Assembly: GCA_016648135.1 (NCBI GenBank)
Contig: JADDOH010023170.1
Coordinates: 62,001-126,000 of the forward strand
Reading direction: 5' to 3'
DNA: 64,000 nt
From: Agrypnia vestita
Lineage: Eukaryota > Arthropoda > Insecta > Trichoptera > Phryganeidae
Made by a program: the position numbers and the translations under genes. The notes under the pieces are model-generated. The model had not been told where the DNA came from. It saw only the letters and a program-made list of their open reading frames with translations, and did not search any database. Positions 14,101-24,571 of this stretch are shown here, one piece after another (the stretch's first letter is position 1; each line of letters starts with the position of its first letter).

Positions 14101-17100
14101 TGGTTATTTAGAAATATTACCTTTGCTAACGCAAGATGTGCTCAGTAGTTGTAATCTGTAGGCATTTTATGTAGTGTTGCTTCGCTTAAGCTGGTGGTAG
14201 AATGTTCAAGTGTCATCATTAAAATGTATTGCCTGTTGCAGCTTCATCCTTCAGCAGTTGGGTCACGGGGAGAAGATAAAGAATGTGAGTATTGCTACCA
14301 ACTATAGCTATTGTGGATTTACTTTGTTAAATTAACTAAGGGTCTTAAAGTTTTTCAAAATATCATTGGGGGGTTGGACCATGTGAAAAGTTTAGATAAC
14401 AAACACCAACATTACAAGATCTGTTTTAGAGATCAAACACAAGATAAACCGCATGGAGCAGAGATCACTGCAGCAGTACTCTGGGGCTGTGGAGCCAATA
14501 GTGATCACAATGAAAGCTATTCAGAGTCTTGGCCTGAGATATCTCCTTATTTAACTGACTTTCTTGGGGTAATTCTTTTTCCTAAACCCCACTTCCTGGA
14601 GGTTTGGAGCAAACTCCTCAGGCTTGACATTTTTAATATCCCTCTTGATATTAGATTGAGATTCATGATCCGAGATGATGACGGATAATTTTAAGTGTGT
14701 ATCCTGCGATAGCTCCCCGAGAACGGGGCATTGGCCGGGCTATGCGCAGGAATGACGGAAGCCTGGGACCTGTTTGGTGTTCCGGAGGCTGTCATCCTGT
14801 TTGTGGTGGAGGATGTCTCCTATAACATCTGCGACCAGCGCTTCCACGAGTTCCACATCACACAGCATCGCAGCGACATTCGCGTGGTGCGCCGGACGCT
14901 TACGGAGCTGGCGAAAGAAGCTAGTTTGGATGAAAAGAAACAGCTGATCCTGTGAGCATAGTTTTTTAAATTCTTCATTCATTTTGAAAATCTACAAATG
15001 ATCCTTGATGGACCGTATAACCGCGCTCCCATGACTTTCATAAAGATTGACGTTATTTTTTAAATAAAAATAGATACCGAATTAAAATAAAAACAAGAAT
15101 ATTTAATATATCGTCATCATACAAGAGAAAGTGACCACGTACATTTTCGCAAAAACGTAATTAATCACTATTTGACATCTGAATAATATAATTATGCCCT
15201 GGAAAAAATATCGAAGTAATTTTCAACTTGGAAATATATATATTGACTTGTTAAAAACTACTATCTGCATTGATCTTTATTTTCTTGTCAAGCAATATTG
15301 TCTATTGGACATAGTCATTTCTGCTTGTAATGTAATAAAAAATAGTGACCAAGTGAGGCAGTTGAGCATGTTTGCTTGTAAAAATAATGTGACTTAAATC
15401 AAAATAAAATGAGCTGCAAGGGTAAATTATTGGTAGAAATGTGTCAAAATTGAGATAAAGGTAAGTTTGAATCTATTTTCTTTATAAATTACTTAATATT
15501 TTAAACAAAATTTATATTTAATGAATGTGACAATCATTTGAAGTTATGTTATTCATAATGAAGCATGTTTTTCATTTATAATTTGTAGATTTAACAATTT
15601 ATACAGATTTTAATTATTTATTTCTTTGCAGATGTCAACAGTACTTGTTTAAGTATCCTGGATAGCATTCCATCGACTTGGTGAGATCACGAACCTACAA
15701 CATTCCCATACAATGACATTTGTGTACATTTTGAATCAGAGAAGACCCCAGAAGTCTCCACCTTGAAGCCAGAATCTGTTGACAAGTTAATGGAGACAAT
15801 TTAAATTTAGTTTTCTGCTCTGTGACTAGAGACTTTATTCAGCTAGAGTATATTTCACCAGTGGAAACACAAAAAACGGTGGAAGTAATTACAACTAGAA
15901 ACATGAAAACGTAAGAAATAAAATAAAATGGTTTCCCTACCGTGTGGTCAGGAAGGAAATGAATACAGCTAAGAAGCTCAAATACATAGACTGTAATAGA
16001 CGTAAATGTATTTTGTTTCAAAAATTACCAACACCCGAATATTCGGAAATAATTTTAACCCGTCTTTTGTTCACAGAGCTGATTCTAGGAGCAACTATAG
16101 TAAAAACTCAGCAGTACGTCAAGAAGCCAATTCTGCAAAGGCCTTAGATAAAATATGTGCTGCTAGGGTCGCTACATTTAAGAGTGCATCGTTTGAATTA
16201 CATAGTGTCTTGCAAATTCTACTATACAAATGTAATACAGTCGTATATTACGCACATACAATTTGACTATTAACGAGGCTTGTTGTTGTGAAATAGGTTC
16301 TGCCTCGCAGGCTTGGGTAAAAATGTGACCGAGATATCATTGTATTCAGATACCTGCTCTGGATAAAACCACAATATGTGCATAGCGTCATTATGTACAG
16401 TTGCCGGCAAACTTCATGAAATTCTTTGGCTAAGTGGGGGAATGCGCAGAAGACGTAATTTGGGTCTCGTTGGTGGAAAAGTAGATGCGCAAACGTCCCC
16501 CCACTACGCCGCAGAATTTCAAGATGTTTGCCGGCTACTGTATACTTATACATAACTTAAACAACTCCAACATATACACAACATAACTTCATGGAATCAG
16601 GACATTCTTACGTGGAAGTTGATTCTTTGCATGACAGAATAATATTTATATACTTTTTGTACTTTCAATGCAATTATTTCCTTTGTTATAATTGTAACTA
16701 GTTTAATGTTTTCTTCCTAATAATAATTCAAAATATTAATAAATCTTAGTTCGGATACGGCGTGATGGTTAGTTATTTAGTTCATGACTAAATATTTTAT
16801 AAAAGAAGATTAAATACCCGTCTTTGATTTTTCCTATCTCATTCTAAGAATCAAAAATGACTATCTGTATTTTTTTTCTTTGATTCATGGTTCATTCATG
16901 GTAAAACTGACCATGGTAGAACTGATTTGGGAATTTTTAAAAGCCACTGTATGAAAATTTAAACAAATATTTTTAGTTAATTTATTGTAATAACAACATT
17001 CTCCACACACAAAAATAATTGCAAGTGTGAATGCATTATTTATTTTTATAAATCGATATCAAAACTGTAAAAATAGATAAATGGCTCTCCTTAACATTTT

Positions 17101-20100
17101 ACATTTTGTCAGTTGGTCACTTTCTCTTGTATGGCGACGATATGTAGTGTGATATTTAGAATTTATTTTAAAACAAATTAAATAAATATGTATTTATGGC
17201 AGAACCTTTTTTAGTGCATCTATTATTGAGATGCTTTTATGTTAATGTATTATAACATTGTTCAAAAATGTTCCGATAGGTTAATATGTATATTGTTTAA
17301 TATTCAATCTCATTCTGATAAATTGGTCTTCGGAAAAGTAGTAAAAATATAAACTTCTATTCTATATAAGCCTTAGTTTTAAAGAAATACTATTTAAACC
17401 TGTTACTATTGGTTTACAAATGTGTCGCTGTTGATACAAAAGTGTGTCAACAGAGGCTGGTCTACGTGGACCACATCCATTATACTCTGCTGTGACTTTC
17501 AGGGATGGCAGCCCTGTGGCTGTGGTCTACTTCCGGGCGGGTTACGAGCCAGGACACTACCCCACGGAGGCCGAGTGGGGATCGCGCTTGCTCATCGAGA
17601 GGTCCAAGTGAGTTATATCTGCAACCTATCGGTCGTTATAACACTATAATGGACAGCAAGATGGTGATGCAATGTCCAAGATTAATTGCTAATATTTTTT
17701 CTTATTAGATTGGCAGGTAAATAATTAAAGTTCTTGGATTTTCACTTCGTTTGTGTGGCACCCATTTTTCAAGCTTTGTTGATTTTCTTAACTGATTTAT
17801 GACTATGCCTAGCTTTTATGCAAGCTCTCAAACTGTTGTAGGTACTCTGTTCTGATTCAACTAACATTCATCAGAAGTTCATTCTTAATGCATATATGGG
17901 ACATTGTAGCCACCAAACGCTGCAGATCAGCTTCTCTATAAGTTGTTAACTTTGCTCGTCTGCAGAGTTGGCAGGATATGGATGAACCTGTCGATTCTCA
18001 TTCCTACTAATTCCTTCAGTTTTTTAGTACAATTGTCCATGGTTTTCAACCAGTGGTGAAATGACGCTTTCCTGTTTTTTTTTTTTAATTTAACCCACTG
18101 AAACCTGAATTAATTATAGCAGTTGTAAAAAATATTTGATGCATGATAACACATCACAGAATTTTTTGAAAATTTTTGGTGTTTTTTTTTTTCCTTATAG
18201 TTTAGAAGTTGTTATAGAACTTATAGTTGAATATTCTGACAAATAACTTCGAAAAATTGATGTATTTACTTATTTTATGTTAGAATACACCCTTAGGCAA
18301 CAACATAAATATAATTTGAATAAAAAAAATGGATAAATTAAGGTAACTTTATCCTTAAAATATGCAAATAACAACTGACGGAATTGGAAGATCTGTCAAA
18401 ATGCAAACGACAATTTAAGCGGGATTACGTATCGCAGCCAAGCGGAAAAAAATAGACGCCATAGACAAGATTGCCAGCAATCAGAAAACAAAAACCCGAC
18501 ATTTATATTCGATATATTATGGGAAAAATAAAATCGCAAAGTTAGTGTTCGTTTGAACATACATACGGTCTCAGAGGGTTACTATAAAATGGTATATTTA
18601 TGAGAAAATGCTATTACAGAATATTTTGTACATAAAGTTACGGGGTATTTAAATTTTTTCAGATTTGAGACCTCTGTACTTTCACGACAATGTCATTTTT
18701 AATCATGTACAATTTGATAAGGAGTACTATTAACTTACTATCTTTTCTACTTAAAGCTTCAACACGCCTTTTGTAATTTCAAACCATGATATTAATTTCC
18801 CATTTATTCTTACACAAACACTACTTTTGTCAAACAGGGATGCATTTTCCCTTCACCCTGTACTTAGACAAAACCTCCCGTAACTTTATCTTGTCACTTT
18901 TTCATACGCCTTTTGCAGATCCACAAAGACACATACTTTTTTAAAAATCTTTTGCCAAAAACTTTTCAGCTATCCAACACAGTATGAAAACCTGATCTAT
19001 ATCCATCCATTCTTTGACTATTACATTCAACTGACGCTTTCAGTACTTTGAGTCTTTTTAACTTCCTTTTAAAGGGGTCCAAATATTCTCTTGGAGGTTC
19101 AGAACCTCTTCCTTCCTCGAACGCACCTTTCTTTCTTTTCATTGGCAATTGTTCTTGCACCATCCCGGACTGTTTAGGATGTTTTGGACATAATAATTCA
19201 GTGTATATTGGTAATCAAGATGTTACAGCTCCCGACCAAATACAAAATTGAACTAAATGACAGGGCGAGGGGTTACCGCCGGGTATGGGCGGGGCAGGTT
19301 TTAGTTCCAAATTCGCCGCACGCCAAGTTACATTGGGCAATCAATAGATATTAGATTTTCCCGATATTTGATAATTTAGGGAATACCAAAGATAATACAT
19401 CCAGTGCAGGTGACATTTTATTTTTGAGTAAAAACAACATAGAAACAGATATAAGTGATTGCTAAAAAGGCAAAGTAGTATAATGTAATTTAATAATCTT
19501 ATAATTGTGTATGTTAAAAATATTTAATAAGGGAGAATAGCACATACATATTAATTTGTTTGTTAATTATATTAGTATTAAAAAAAAAGTATATTTCTAA
19601 TTGCTCTAATATATTTAGTTTATGTCCTTTATTGCAAAAGTGTAAGGGAATCGGTTTATTGTTTGGAGATATATTATGGTTATTCTGAATTAGGTGTTTG
19701 GCAAATTGGGATGAATCTAGTTTTTTGTGTACAAAAGATCTCCTATGTTCAATTAATCATGTATTAAAGGATCTTCTGGTTTGACCTATATATATGGCAT
19801 TGCAGTCATCACATTGTAGTTTATACCCACCAGACTTTTTTAATTTGTCGACTTGATAAATTCACTAAAATGTTCTATGTTTGTCAGTTGATAATGGCAT
19901 AATCTGCCGAAATAATCGTCCTGTTTTTGGATAATAAAAATATTGAACTCTCAAAATCGTGTGTTGATTTTTTAATATAAAAAGAAAATAATATTCTATT
20001 TGTGTGAGGAGGCTACCCTAACTAACGAGCAGAGGTTTGCAATTCATACAAGCATAAAAGATTCTGGAATATCTTATCTTCTGAAAAGACACGTGAAATT

Positions 20101-22346
20101 CTAAATGTTTTTACACTGATTAACACGTAATTCCATGACCTACGGCTAGAGTTTTAATTCTGACTTCTGAATTGCTTTCGATACCATGCTTATTCTTCAT
20201 TTGCAATCTTAAATTTTCTTATTTACGCACATGCATTTTGTTTGTTTTATCTATGTATCTGCCAATTTTACTGAACCAAACATTTTCCTTCTGAAGCTGT
20301 ATTATATTCGGCCTATTTTCAGACTTATAGTGAATTGACATATGGATGGACGACCAAAATACAGAACAAATACATAACCCAAGACAACTCGTGACATACA
20401 TGTGTCTGGAATGGTACTGCCGTGTAACGCATAAACACAGACACACCCTATTTTTGCACAGTATTGCCAGCCAATACTTAGCATAACACCGATAACAATA
20501 CACCCTGCTTTCGACATGCGGCCTCCGTAGCCCGGTGGGCAAAACACTGACTTCTCACAACGAGGATTCTGGGTTCAATTCCCGGTGAGGTCACAATTAC
20601 ATAATCTATGTGATTAACTCAAGCCTGCTTCGCTTCAGTGTAATTCGGCCTCTTGGCCTGTCGAAGCGTAAAAAAAAGACATGTTATTGCAAACCATCAC
20701 TTAATCACAATATCTTCCCTGGACCCTGCAATCGGATCTGAAACATTGGCCAGAAAGATCATAGAAACACAGCGGAGTTATGTTTCTATGATCAGACCCA
20801 GAAAACTCAAACCAAAAGAAGGAAGTCTTCCTAAAACCTAATACAGTTTGGAGCATTTTTCTTTTTTACCATGCGTATGTGGGAAGCATACCATGAGAAA
20901 TGTGACTAATTTTTTTAGATTATTTTTTGCCTGATCCGTAATTTTTAAGTAAAATTTTGTTAATACTTGATGTGTGAATATTTCTGAATGATCGTAAAAA
21001 TAAAACCATCTCTCTCCCTTCATTCTTCAACACATTCCAGCAGTTGAGAGAATCATGACCTGTGTGTAATGTTGAGATATGTACTACAGCGCCATCAAGT
21101 GTCCGTCTATCCACTACCACCTGGCGGGCACCAAGAAGGTGCAGCAGGCCCTGGCGCGTCCCGGTGCCCTGGAGCGCTTTCTGGAACCCGAGAGAGCGCG
21201 CTCAGTGCGGGAGATCTTCACCGGCCTCTACTCCATGGATTTAGACTCTTTCGGCGATGAGGCTGTGAAGATGGCCATGAATGATCCGGAGAGGTGACAT
21301 TATAATTTTCCCTAACCTTTCGTTTATTAATCTTAAGCAAACGGAGCTTCAACTTATTAATTTGGTTTGTTTATGGTTGTCACTTTATTTTTAGATTCAT
21401 GAAAGTATCTCAAAACTAATCATAAATAGATCCATCCTCAACCTGTTACGACATTCAGTACGAGCAGCATCCTTATTTATTACAAATAGTTTAAGTTGGA
21501 GGAACAGAATTAGACTCAATGCAGTGAAAATGGGGTCACTAAGGCAATGTGATCTAAATTCAAGTACAAAATAGTAACAAATGAACAAATTATGTATGAG
21601 AGATAGTAACCAGAATTAAGTTAGGGTCACTAGCGGTATGTAGTGCATGTGCTCTGTCGCCCATTGTCCCCCTAGTAGATACAGAATCAAGTGTTTTAAT
21701 GTTAAGGACTGACTCGCTGGTCTCCCGGAATGAGGCTCGAACCCTGACTCGCTGGTCTCCCGGAATGAGGCTCGAACCCTCGACCGCTAAAACACGTTCT
21801 TTAATCTTGCAACGGCGATACCCAGCAAATGTATTCATTGTTTAATCTTGGTACTCTGAAATGAAACAAGTTCATTTGTTGATCTGACACACACTTATTA
21901 TTATTTCGCTTGTAGCAAAAAATATGTTAACATACTTGTTAGACACGATTGGTGTCTAGAATATCATAGAATAGAATGAGTCATACTTCCGCAGGTTTGT
22001 AATGAAGCCCCAGCGTGAAGGCGGCGGTAACAATGTATACGGGGCTGACATCGTGGCTGAACTAGGCCGCCTTGGCCGCTCCTCGGAGCGCTGTGCATAC
22101 ATCCTCATGGAGCGAATTCGGCCGCCTGTGGTCAGCGGCTACGTGCTGCGGCCGGGTCGACAACCTCTTCTAGCCGACCTGGTTTCCGAGCTCGGCATTT
22201 TCGGTGTCATCTTGGGCAGCGCCGGGGAGGTGTTACTGAACCGGCAGGTGGGGCACATGCTGCGCACCAAGCTGAGCGACGCCGACGAGGGCGGCGTGGC
22301 AGCCGGCCTCGGCGCCCTCGACAGTCCCTATCTTGTCGATCTTTAA
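5173..22346 (+). CDS. GSS: Glutathione synthetase, spliced gene with alternative exon 3
   Basis: Makes glutathione from gamma-glutamylcysteine, glycine and ATP in the cytosol (eukaryotic GSS family). Coding exons: 5173-5334, 5956-6168, then either 8915-9084 (3a) or 11379-11512 (3b), 14242-14284, 14713-14951, 17503-17607, 21090-21293, 21995-22346. All junctions use AG/GT and keep frame. The product is 483 aa with 3b or 495 aa with 3a, against about 474 in human. Visible motifs: VEIN (Mg/ATP ligands) in exon 3, NICDQR in exon 5, [10 protein letters not shown] in exon 6, LAGTKKVQQ in exon 7, and in exon 8 the glycine-rich [10 protein letters not shown] loop, GHMLRTK and the GGVAAG loop, ending SPYLVDL. 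The ATG lies one base after a splice acceptor (AG at 5170-5171), so at least one non-coding exon lies upstream; I could not place it. Introns carry gypsy, LINE and MITE insertions. Exons are clearly GC-richer than introns. Identification is secure; the UTRs are unknown. Confidence 0.95.
6236..6484. mobile_element. Foldback MITE in GSS intron 2
   Basis: About 250 bp made of two long inverted arms: the left contains TGGTCCATAGGACCAGTTGT and ATGAACAGTATGA-like sequence, and the right carries the inverted ACAACTGGTCCCATGGACCA. Ends are GGGTAA and its complement. Non-coding. It begins 68 bp after the exon 2 donor. Confidence 0.7.
6540..8190 (+). mobile_element. Degraded Ty3/gypsy retrotransposon in GSS intron 2
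   Basis: Broken polyprotein in the order of a gypsy element. Gag-like segments at 6598-6840 ([13 protein letters not shown]) continue after a frameshift at 6779-7000 ([19 protein letters not shown]). An aspartic protease trace with [11 protein letters not shown] follows near 7280. An integrase zinc-binding region at 7777-8180 carries [16 protein letters not shown] and, after a stop, LLHQIHRE. There is no intact frame, and I see no clear LTR pair. A LINE tail is inserted at 7090-7150. Confidence 0.75.
7090..7155 (-). mobile_element. LINE 3' tail nested in the gypsy relic
   Basis: On the minus strand this reads TGGCGCTATATAAATTAACA followed by repeated CATAAA units. The same GCG-ATATAAATTAACATAAAC end closes the LINE fragment at 50194-50450, so it is a severely 5'-truncated insertion with a simple-repeat tail. 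Confidence 0.5.
8200..8914. other. Intron 2 remainder, no gene
   Basis: AT-rich intron between the gypsy relic and exon 3a. It contains two stretches with TTGCCACAATA and AATAAA-like motifs (8270-8300, 8560-8650) that resemble LTR or 3'-end debris. A related TTGCCACAATA occurs at 10868-10880. No coding sequence found. Confidence 0.3.
8915..9084 (+). CDS. GSS: GSS alternative exon 3a (variant active-site exon)
   Basis: A 170-nt open exon, phase 0 in and two bases out, with acceptor GTAG at 8911-8914 after a GT-rich tract and donor GTAGTC at 9085. It reads [10 protein letters not shown] at the start and [15 protein letters not shown] later, so it aligns along its whole length with exon 3b and with human GSS residues around Arg125 to Gly154. 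The Arg of RSD and the metal-binding Glu and Asn of VEIN are kept. The stretch equivalent to human ISASFGG reads IASGFGH, so no Ser remains at the position of human Ser151. Between these motifs it is 12 residues longer than 3b and rich in Cys and His. Both splice sites look weaker than those of 3b, which fits regulated use. That it is a functional alternative exon is inferred from its open frame, matching phases and homology; no transcript was seen. Confidence 0.8.
10020..10510 (+). mobile_element. LINE reverse-transcriptase relic between GSS exons 3a and 3b
   Basis: Interrupted frames read as the post-RT part of a [44 protein letters not shown], then [15 protein letters not shown]. Several stops and frameshifts. 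It occupies part of the intron that separates the two alternative exons. Bases 9085-10019 and 10511-11378 show nothing else I can assign. Confidence 0.6.
11379..11512 (+). CDS. GSS: GSS alternative exon 3b (canonical active-site exon)
   Basis: A 134-nt exon, phase 0 in and two bases out, with acceptor TTCCAG at 11373-11378 and donor GTACTT at 11513. It encodes [14 protein letters not shown] and then [14 protein letters not shown], very close to the canonical GSS substrate/Mg-binding segment with the SDY motif and a Ser at the human Ser151 position. It joins exon 2 (ending EGVVQ) and exon 4 without gap or frame change, so this is the expected housekeeping form. It lies 2.3 kb downstream of exon 3a. 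Confidence 0.92.
11513..14241. other. GSS intron after exon 3b, no gene
   Basis: AT-rich intron of 2.7 kb. There are small repeats (the ATACTAAATACGGTATCACA motif recurs around 13222 and 13268), but no coding domain, RNA gene or complete transposon that I can recognise. Confidence 0.4.
16396..16542. mobile_element. MITE family A, copy 3 (inverted)
   Basis: A 147-bp copy of the elements at 755 and 959, in opposite orientation, in the GSS intron between exons 5 and 6. It starts TACAGTTGCCGGCAAACTTC and ends TGCCGGCTACTGTA. Confidence 0.8.
16755..16790 (+). mobile_element. LINE 3'-end stub with TTAG tail
   Basis: CGGCGTGATGGTTAGTTATT here matches the 3' terminus of the LINE fragment at 30440-30800 (CGGCGTGATGGTTAGTTAGT). 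It is probably a very short 5'-truncated copy. Confidence 0.4.
18840..19020 (-). mobile_element. LINE RT motif A relic
   Basis: The minus-strand frame reads [18 protein letters not shown] and then a stop. FVDLQKAY is the first catalytic Asp block of LINE reverse transcriptases. The flanking frames are broken. Confidence 0.5.
19620..20130 (-). mobile_element. Penelope-like GIY-YIG endonuclease relic
   Basis: The minus strand at 19620-19860 reads [20 protein letters not shown], then RRSFNT, a stop, LIEHRRSF and [15 protein letters not shown]. This is the GIY-YIG domain of Penelope-like retroelements: paired Cys, YIGQT, EH, and F-A-KH--NH. Upstream frames (ADYAI) fit the end of the RT portion. 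It carries an in-frame stop, so it is dead. Confidence 0.7.
20521..20680 (+). mobile_element. tRNA-derived SINE-like repeat
   Basis: The head (20521-20592) resembles a tRNA gene: A-box-like TAGCCCGGTGGGC, B-box GGTTCAATTCC at 20572-20582, closing GGTGAGGTCA. It lacks a clean cloverleaf and runs on into non-tRNA sequence (TTCGGCCTCTTGGCCTGTCG). This is the layout of a SINE. Confidence 0.55.
20690..20815. mobile_element. Degenerate copy of foldback MITE family F
   Basis: Contains GGACCCTGCAATCGGATCTG and CCAGAAAGATCATAGAAACA, diverged from the arms at 36519-36694. It lies just upstream of GSS exon 7. Confidence 0.4.
21710..21779 (-). repeat. 35-bp exact tandem duplication with Pol III B-box
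   Basis: Two identical 35-bp units, 21710-21744 and 21745-21779. On the minus strand each contains GGGTTCGAGCC, a good B-box, so this may be the tail of a tRNA-like SINE head. It lies in the last GSS intron. Confidence 0.6.
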
Positions 22347-24571
22347 CCTGAAACATTCCTGGGAAACGTCCTCGGTTTCCGAAAGTATTCCCTGAGTTTC
22401 TAAGAAATGTTAAGTACCATAATTACCTGTCGGCTGGCATTTATTACATAAACTATTTTTTTATATAAACCTAACAAGATTTCAACATTGTAAATAATAT
22501 AACAATAATCATTTTAGTATTAAGGGTAGACCGCAATACTTACAGATTACTAAAGTGGTATGACATGAGAAATTGAAAGAAATCTCCATCATTTTGTTTC
22601 TTTAACCCTCTTACCTTTGTTTTTTTCAATGCAATTACTTATAATATGCAAATTTTTTAACAGAAAATTTAAAAAAAAAAATTTTTCTGGATGATATTTT
22701 AAAAAAGCATGTAAAAATGACATGTTTTCAAATATTTTTGTCATATTTATTTTTTAATCCAAACACGAAAATGTCTGATCTAAACAAAAAAACTCTTACC
22801 ACAGAGTACCTAATAAAAGCGCATCTAAAGTTACAAATACTACTACAGAATAATTTTCTCAAACACTAAGTAAACAAATATTTATATGCACGACAAAAGT
22901 ATTCAGGCGATTTTACACTAAATATTGCGAAGAACGAATGTCACTTACTTTTGGGATAAACACAAAAAGATGCGCACGCAAAGCAGTCTCCATAAAACTG
23001 TTTAGAAAAACCTTTGTCGAGGCCATTTATGTATTTTTATTATCGTTATTGTTTACCTCTGCGTACAGGATACGGTTAGCAGTATTTTACGTCCATAGGC
23101 ATGAGGCGGATAATTGAAATATTCCAACCAAAGTCCTTCCATACCAACAGCCGCGGACAGCAGAATGGTCAACATTCCACCCTCGTAATGTATTTTCTTC
23201 TCAGCAACAACAAGAAAGCAAGATAATACAATCAAGATTCACAATCTCGCTCAGTTTTATTTTTTGTTATTATGTTTGGTGGAATGTAAAATATTTACAA
23301 TTTCGTTTGCATTCTACTCAGTAGAGCTTTGAATAATTCATGCAAAATGCGCATTTTTACTGCATTTCAAGAAAATAATTTACATGTTGAAATTGAGAAC
23401 CGTATAGCCTCCATGAGCAAGTTCCTAAAACAAAAACTCCTGGTCTGATCACTAAATTGCGAGGTATGTTTTACCATCCTGGTTAATGCAAACCTTACTG
23501 TAACACAGTGAAATGGAGATGCGTACACGAAATATACCGACAGGCACACAAAATACCTATTCAGATTCCTTTAATTTCTGAAATCCCTTTAACCCAAGGT
23601 TGTTATCTCACAAATAGCAGTTCAGGATGAAGATTAAATCCAGATATTTGGGTGTCGCACATTCTATATTAATTTATTGATAACTACATCAATTTTATCA
23701 TTCATGGTTACAGGTTAGTTTTTGTGATTGTAACAATAAAAATTGTGAAAATAATATATCTTTCTGTATACTATTTTATACTTTATACACTGCTGTTCCG
23801 TATATTGTACAATATGACCTTTCAGGTAATGATATTGTCCTCGAACCCTCTGCTTGGGGTAAATTTATTGTATTTGTTACATGTTACATGATGTCTAAAG
23901 TTGGTGTTTTTAATGAAGCTGGGTTTGCCCCATACGTATATTCCATTATTTAGATAAACTAGCAAATAAATAAGTTGTGGTTTTGGTAATTTGTTATTCA
24001 GGAGAGAGTCTGATAAACATTTATTGGTGCTTAGATAATGTTAACTTTAAACAAGTTAATATATTTTTTTACAATTTTGATACTGTTTTAATATTCTTTG
24101 TTGTTCACGGTTTTTAAGGTTTTGTTACCTTTTATGGTTATCACCAATTGATTATTCTCCACATTTTAGAACCTCGTCATTTTGTCGAGTGCCTATGAGG
24201 AGCCGTGTTGTTAAAAATAAAGTACTTTAAATATATTATTAATATTGTTTTTCTGAATTAATTATATTGTAATTCTTATTTTGTTATCATAATTTTAAAT
24301 AACATTAAAATACATTTTTAAAATTCATTGTTTTTCTGTGCAAATAACACTTGTTGGTAGGTAGCACTTTTTAAAGATCACACGGAATGCTATAATATGC
24401 AACTCTACGTTACTTGTCCCACACCAAGAGAGGAGTCCACTGCATGCTTGATTAATTACATTATAACATTAATTAAAATGTTATAATGATTTGTTAAATT
24501 TAATTAATAATTTGTTCAATTGTGTAAATGGACTTTATTAATATTGTTAAATAATAACAATGATATACATA
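22347..24571. other. Intergenic between GSS and CCDC103
   Basis: GSS 3' region and intergenic DNA, very AT-rich. There is one open minus-strand stretch with a possible acceptor and a GTAAAC donor at 23053-23235 (see findings). No identified gene. Confidence 0.4.

Noticed and set aside
14311..14688. A 125-codon plus-strand open frame just after GSS exon 4
   Set aside because: It lies wholly in the intron between exon 4 and exon 5, has no recognisable motif, and exon 5 splices cleanly without it.
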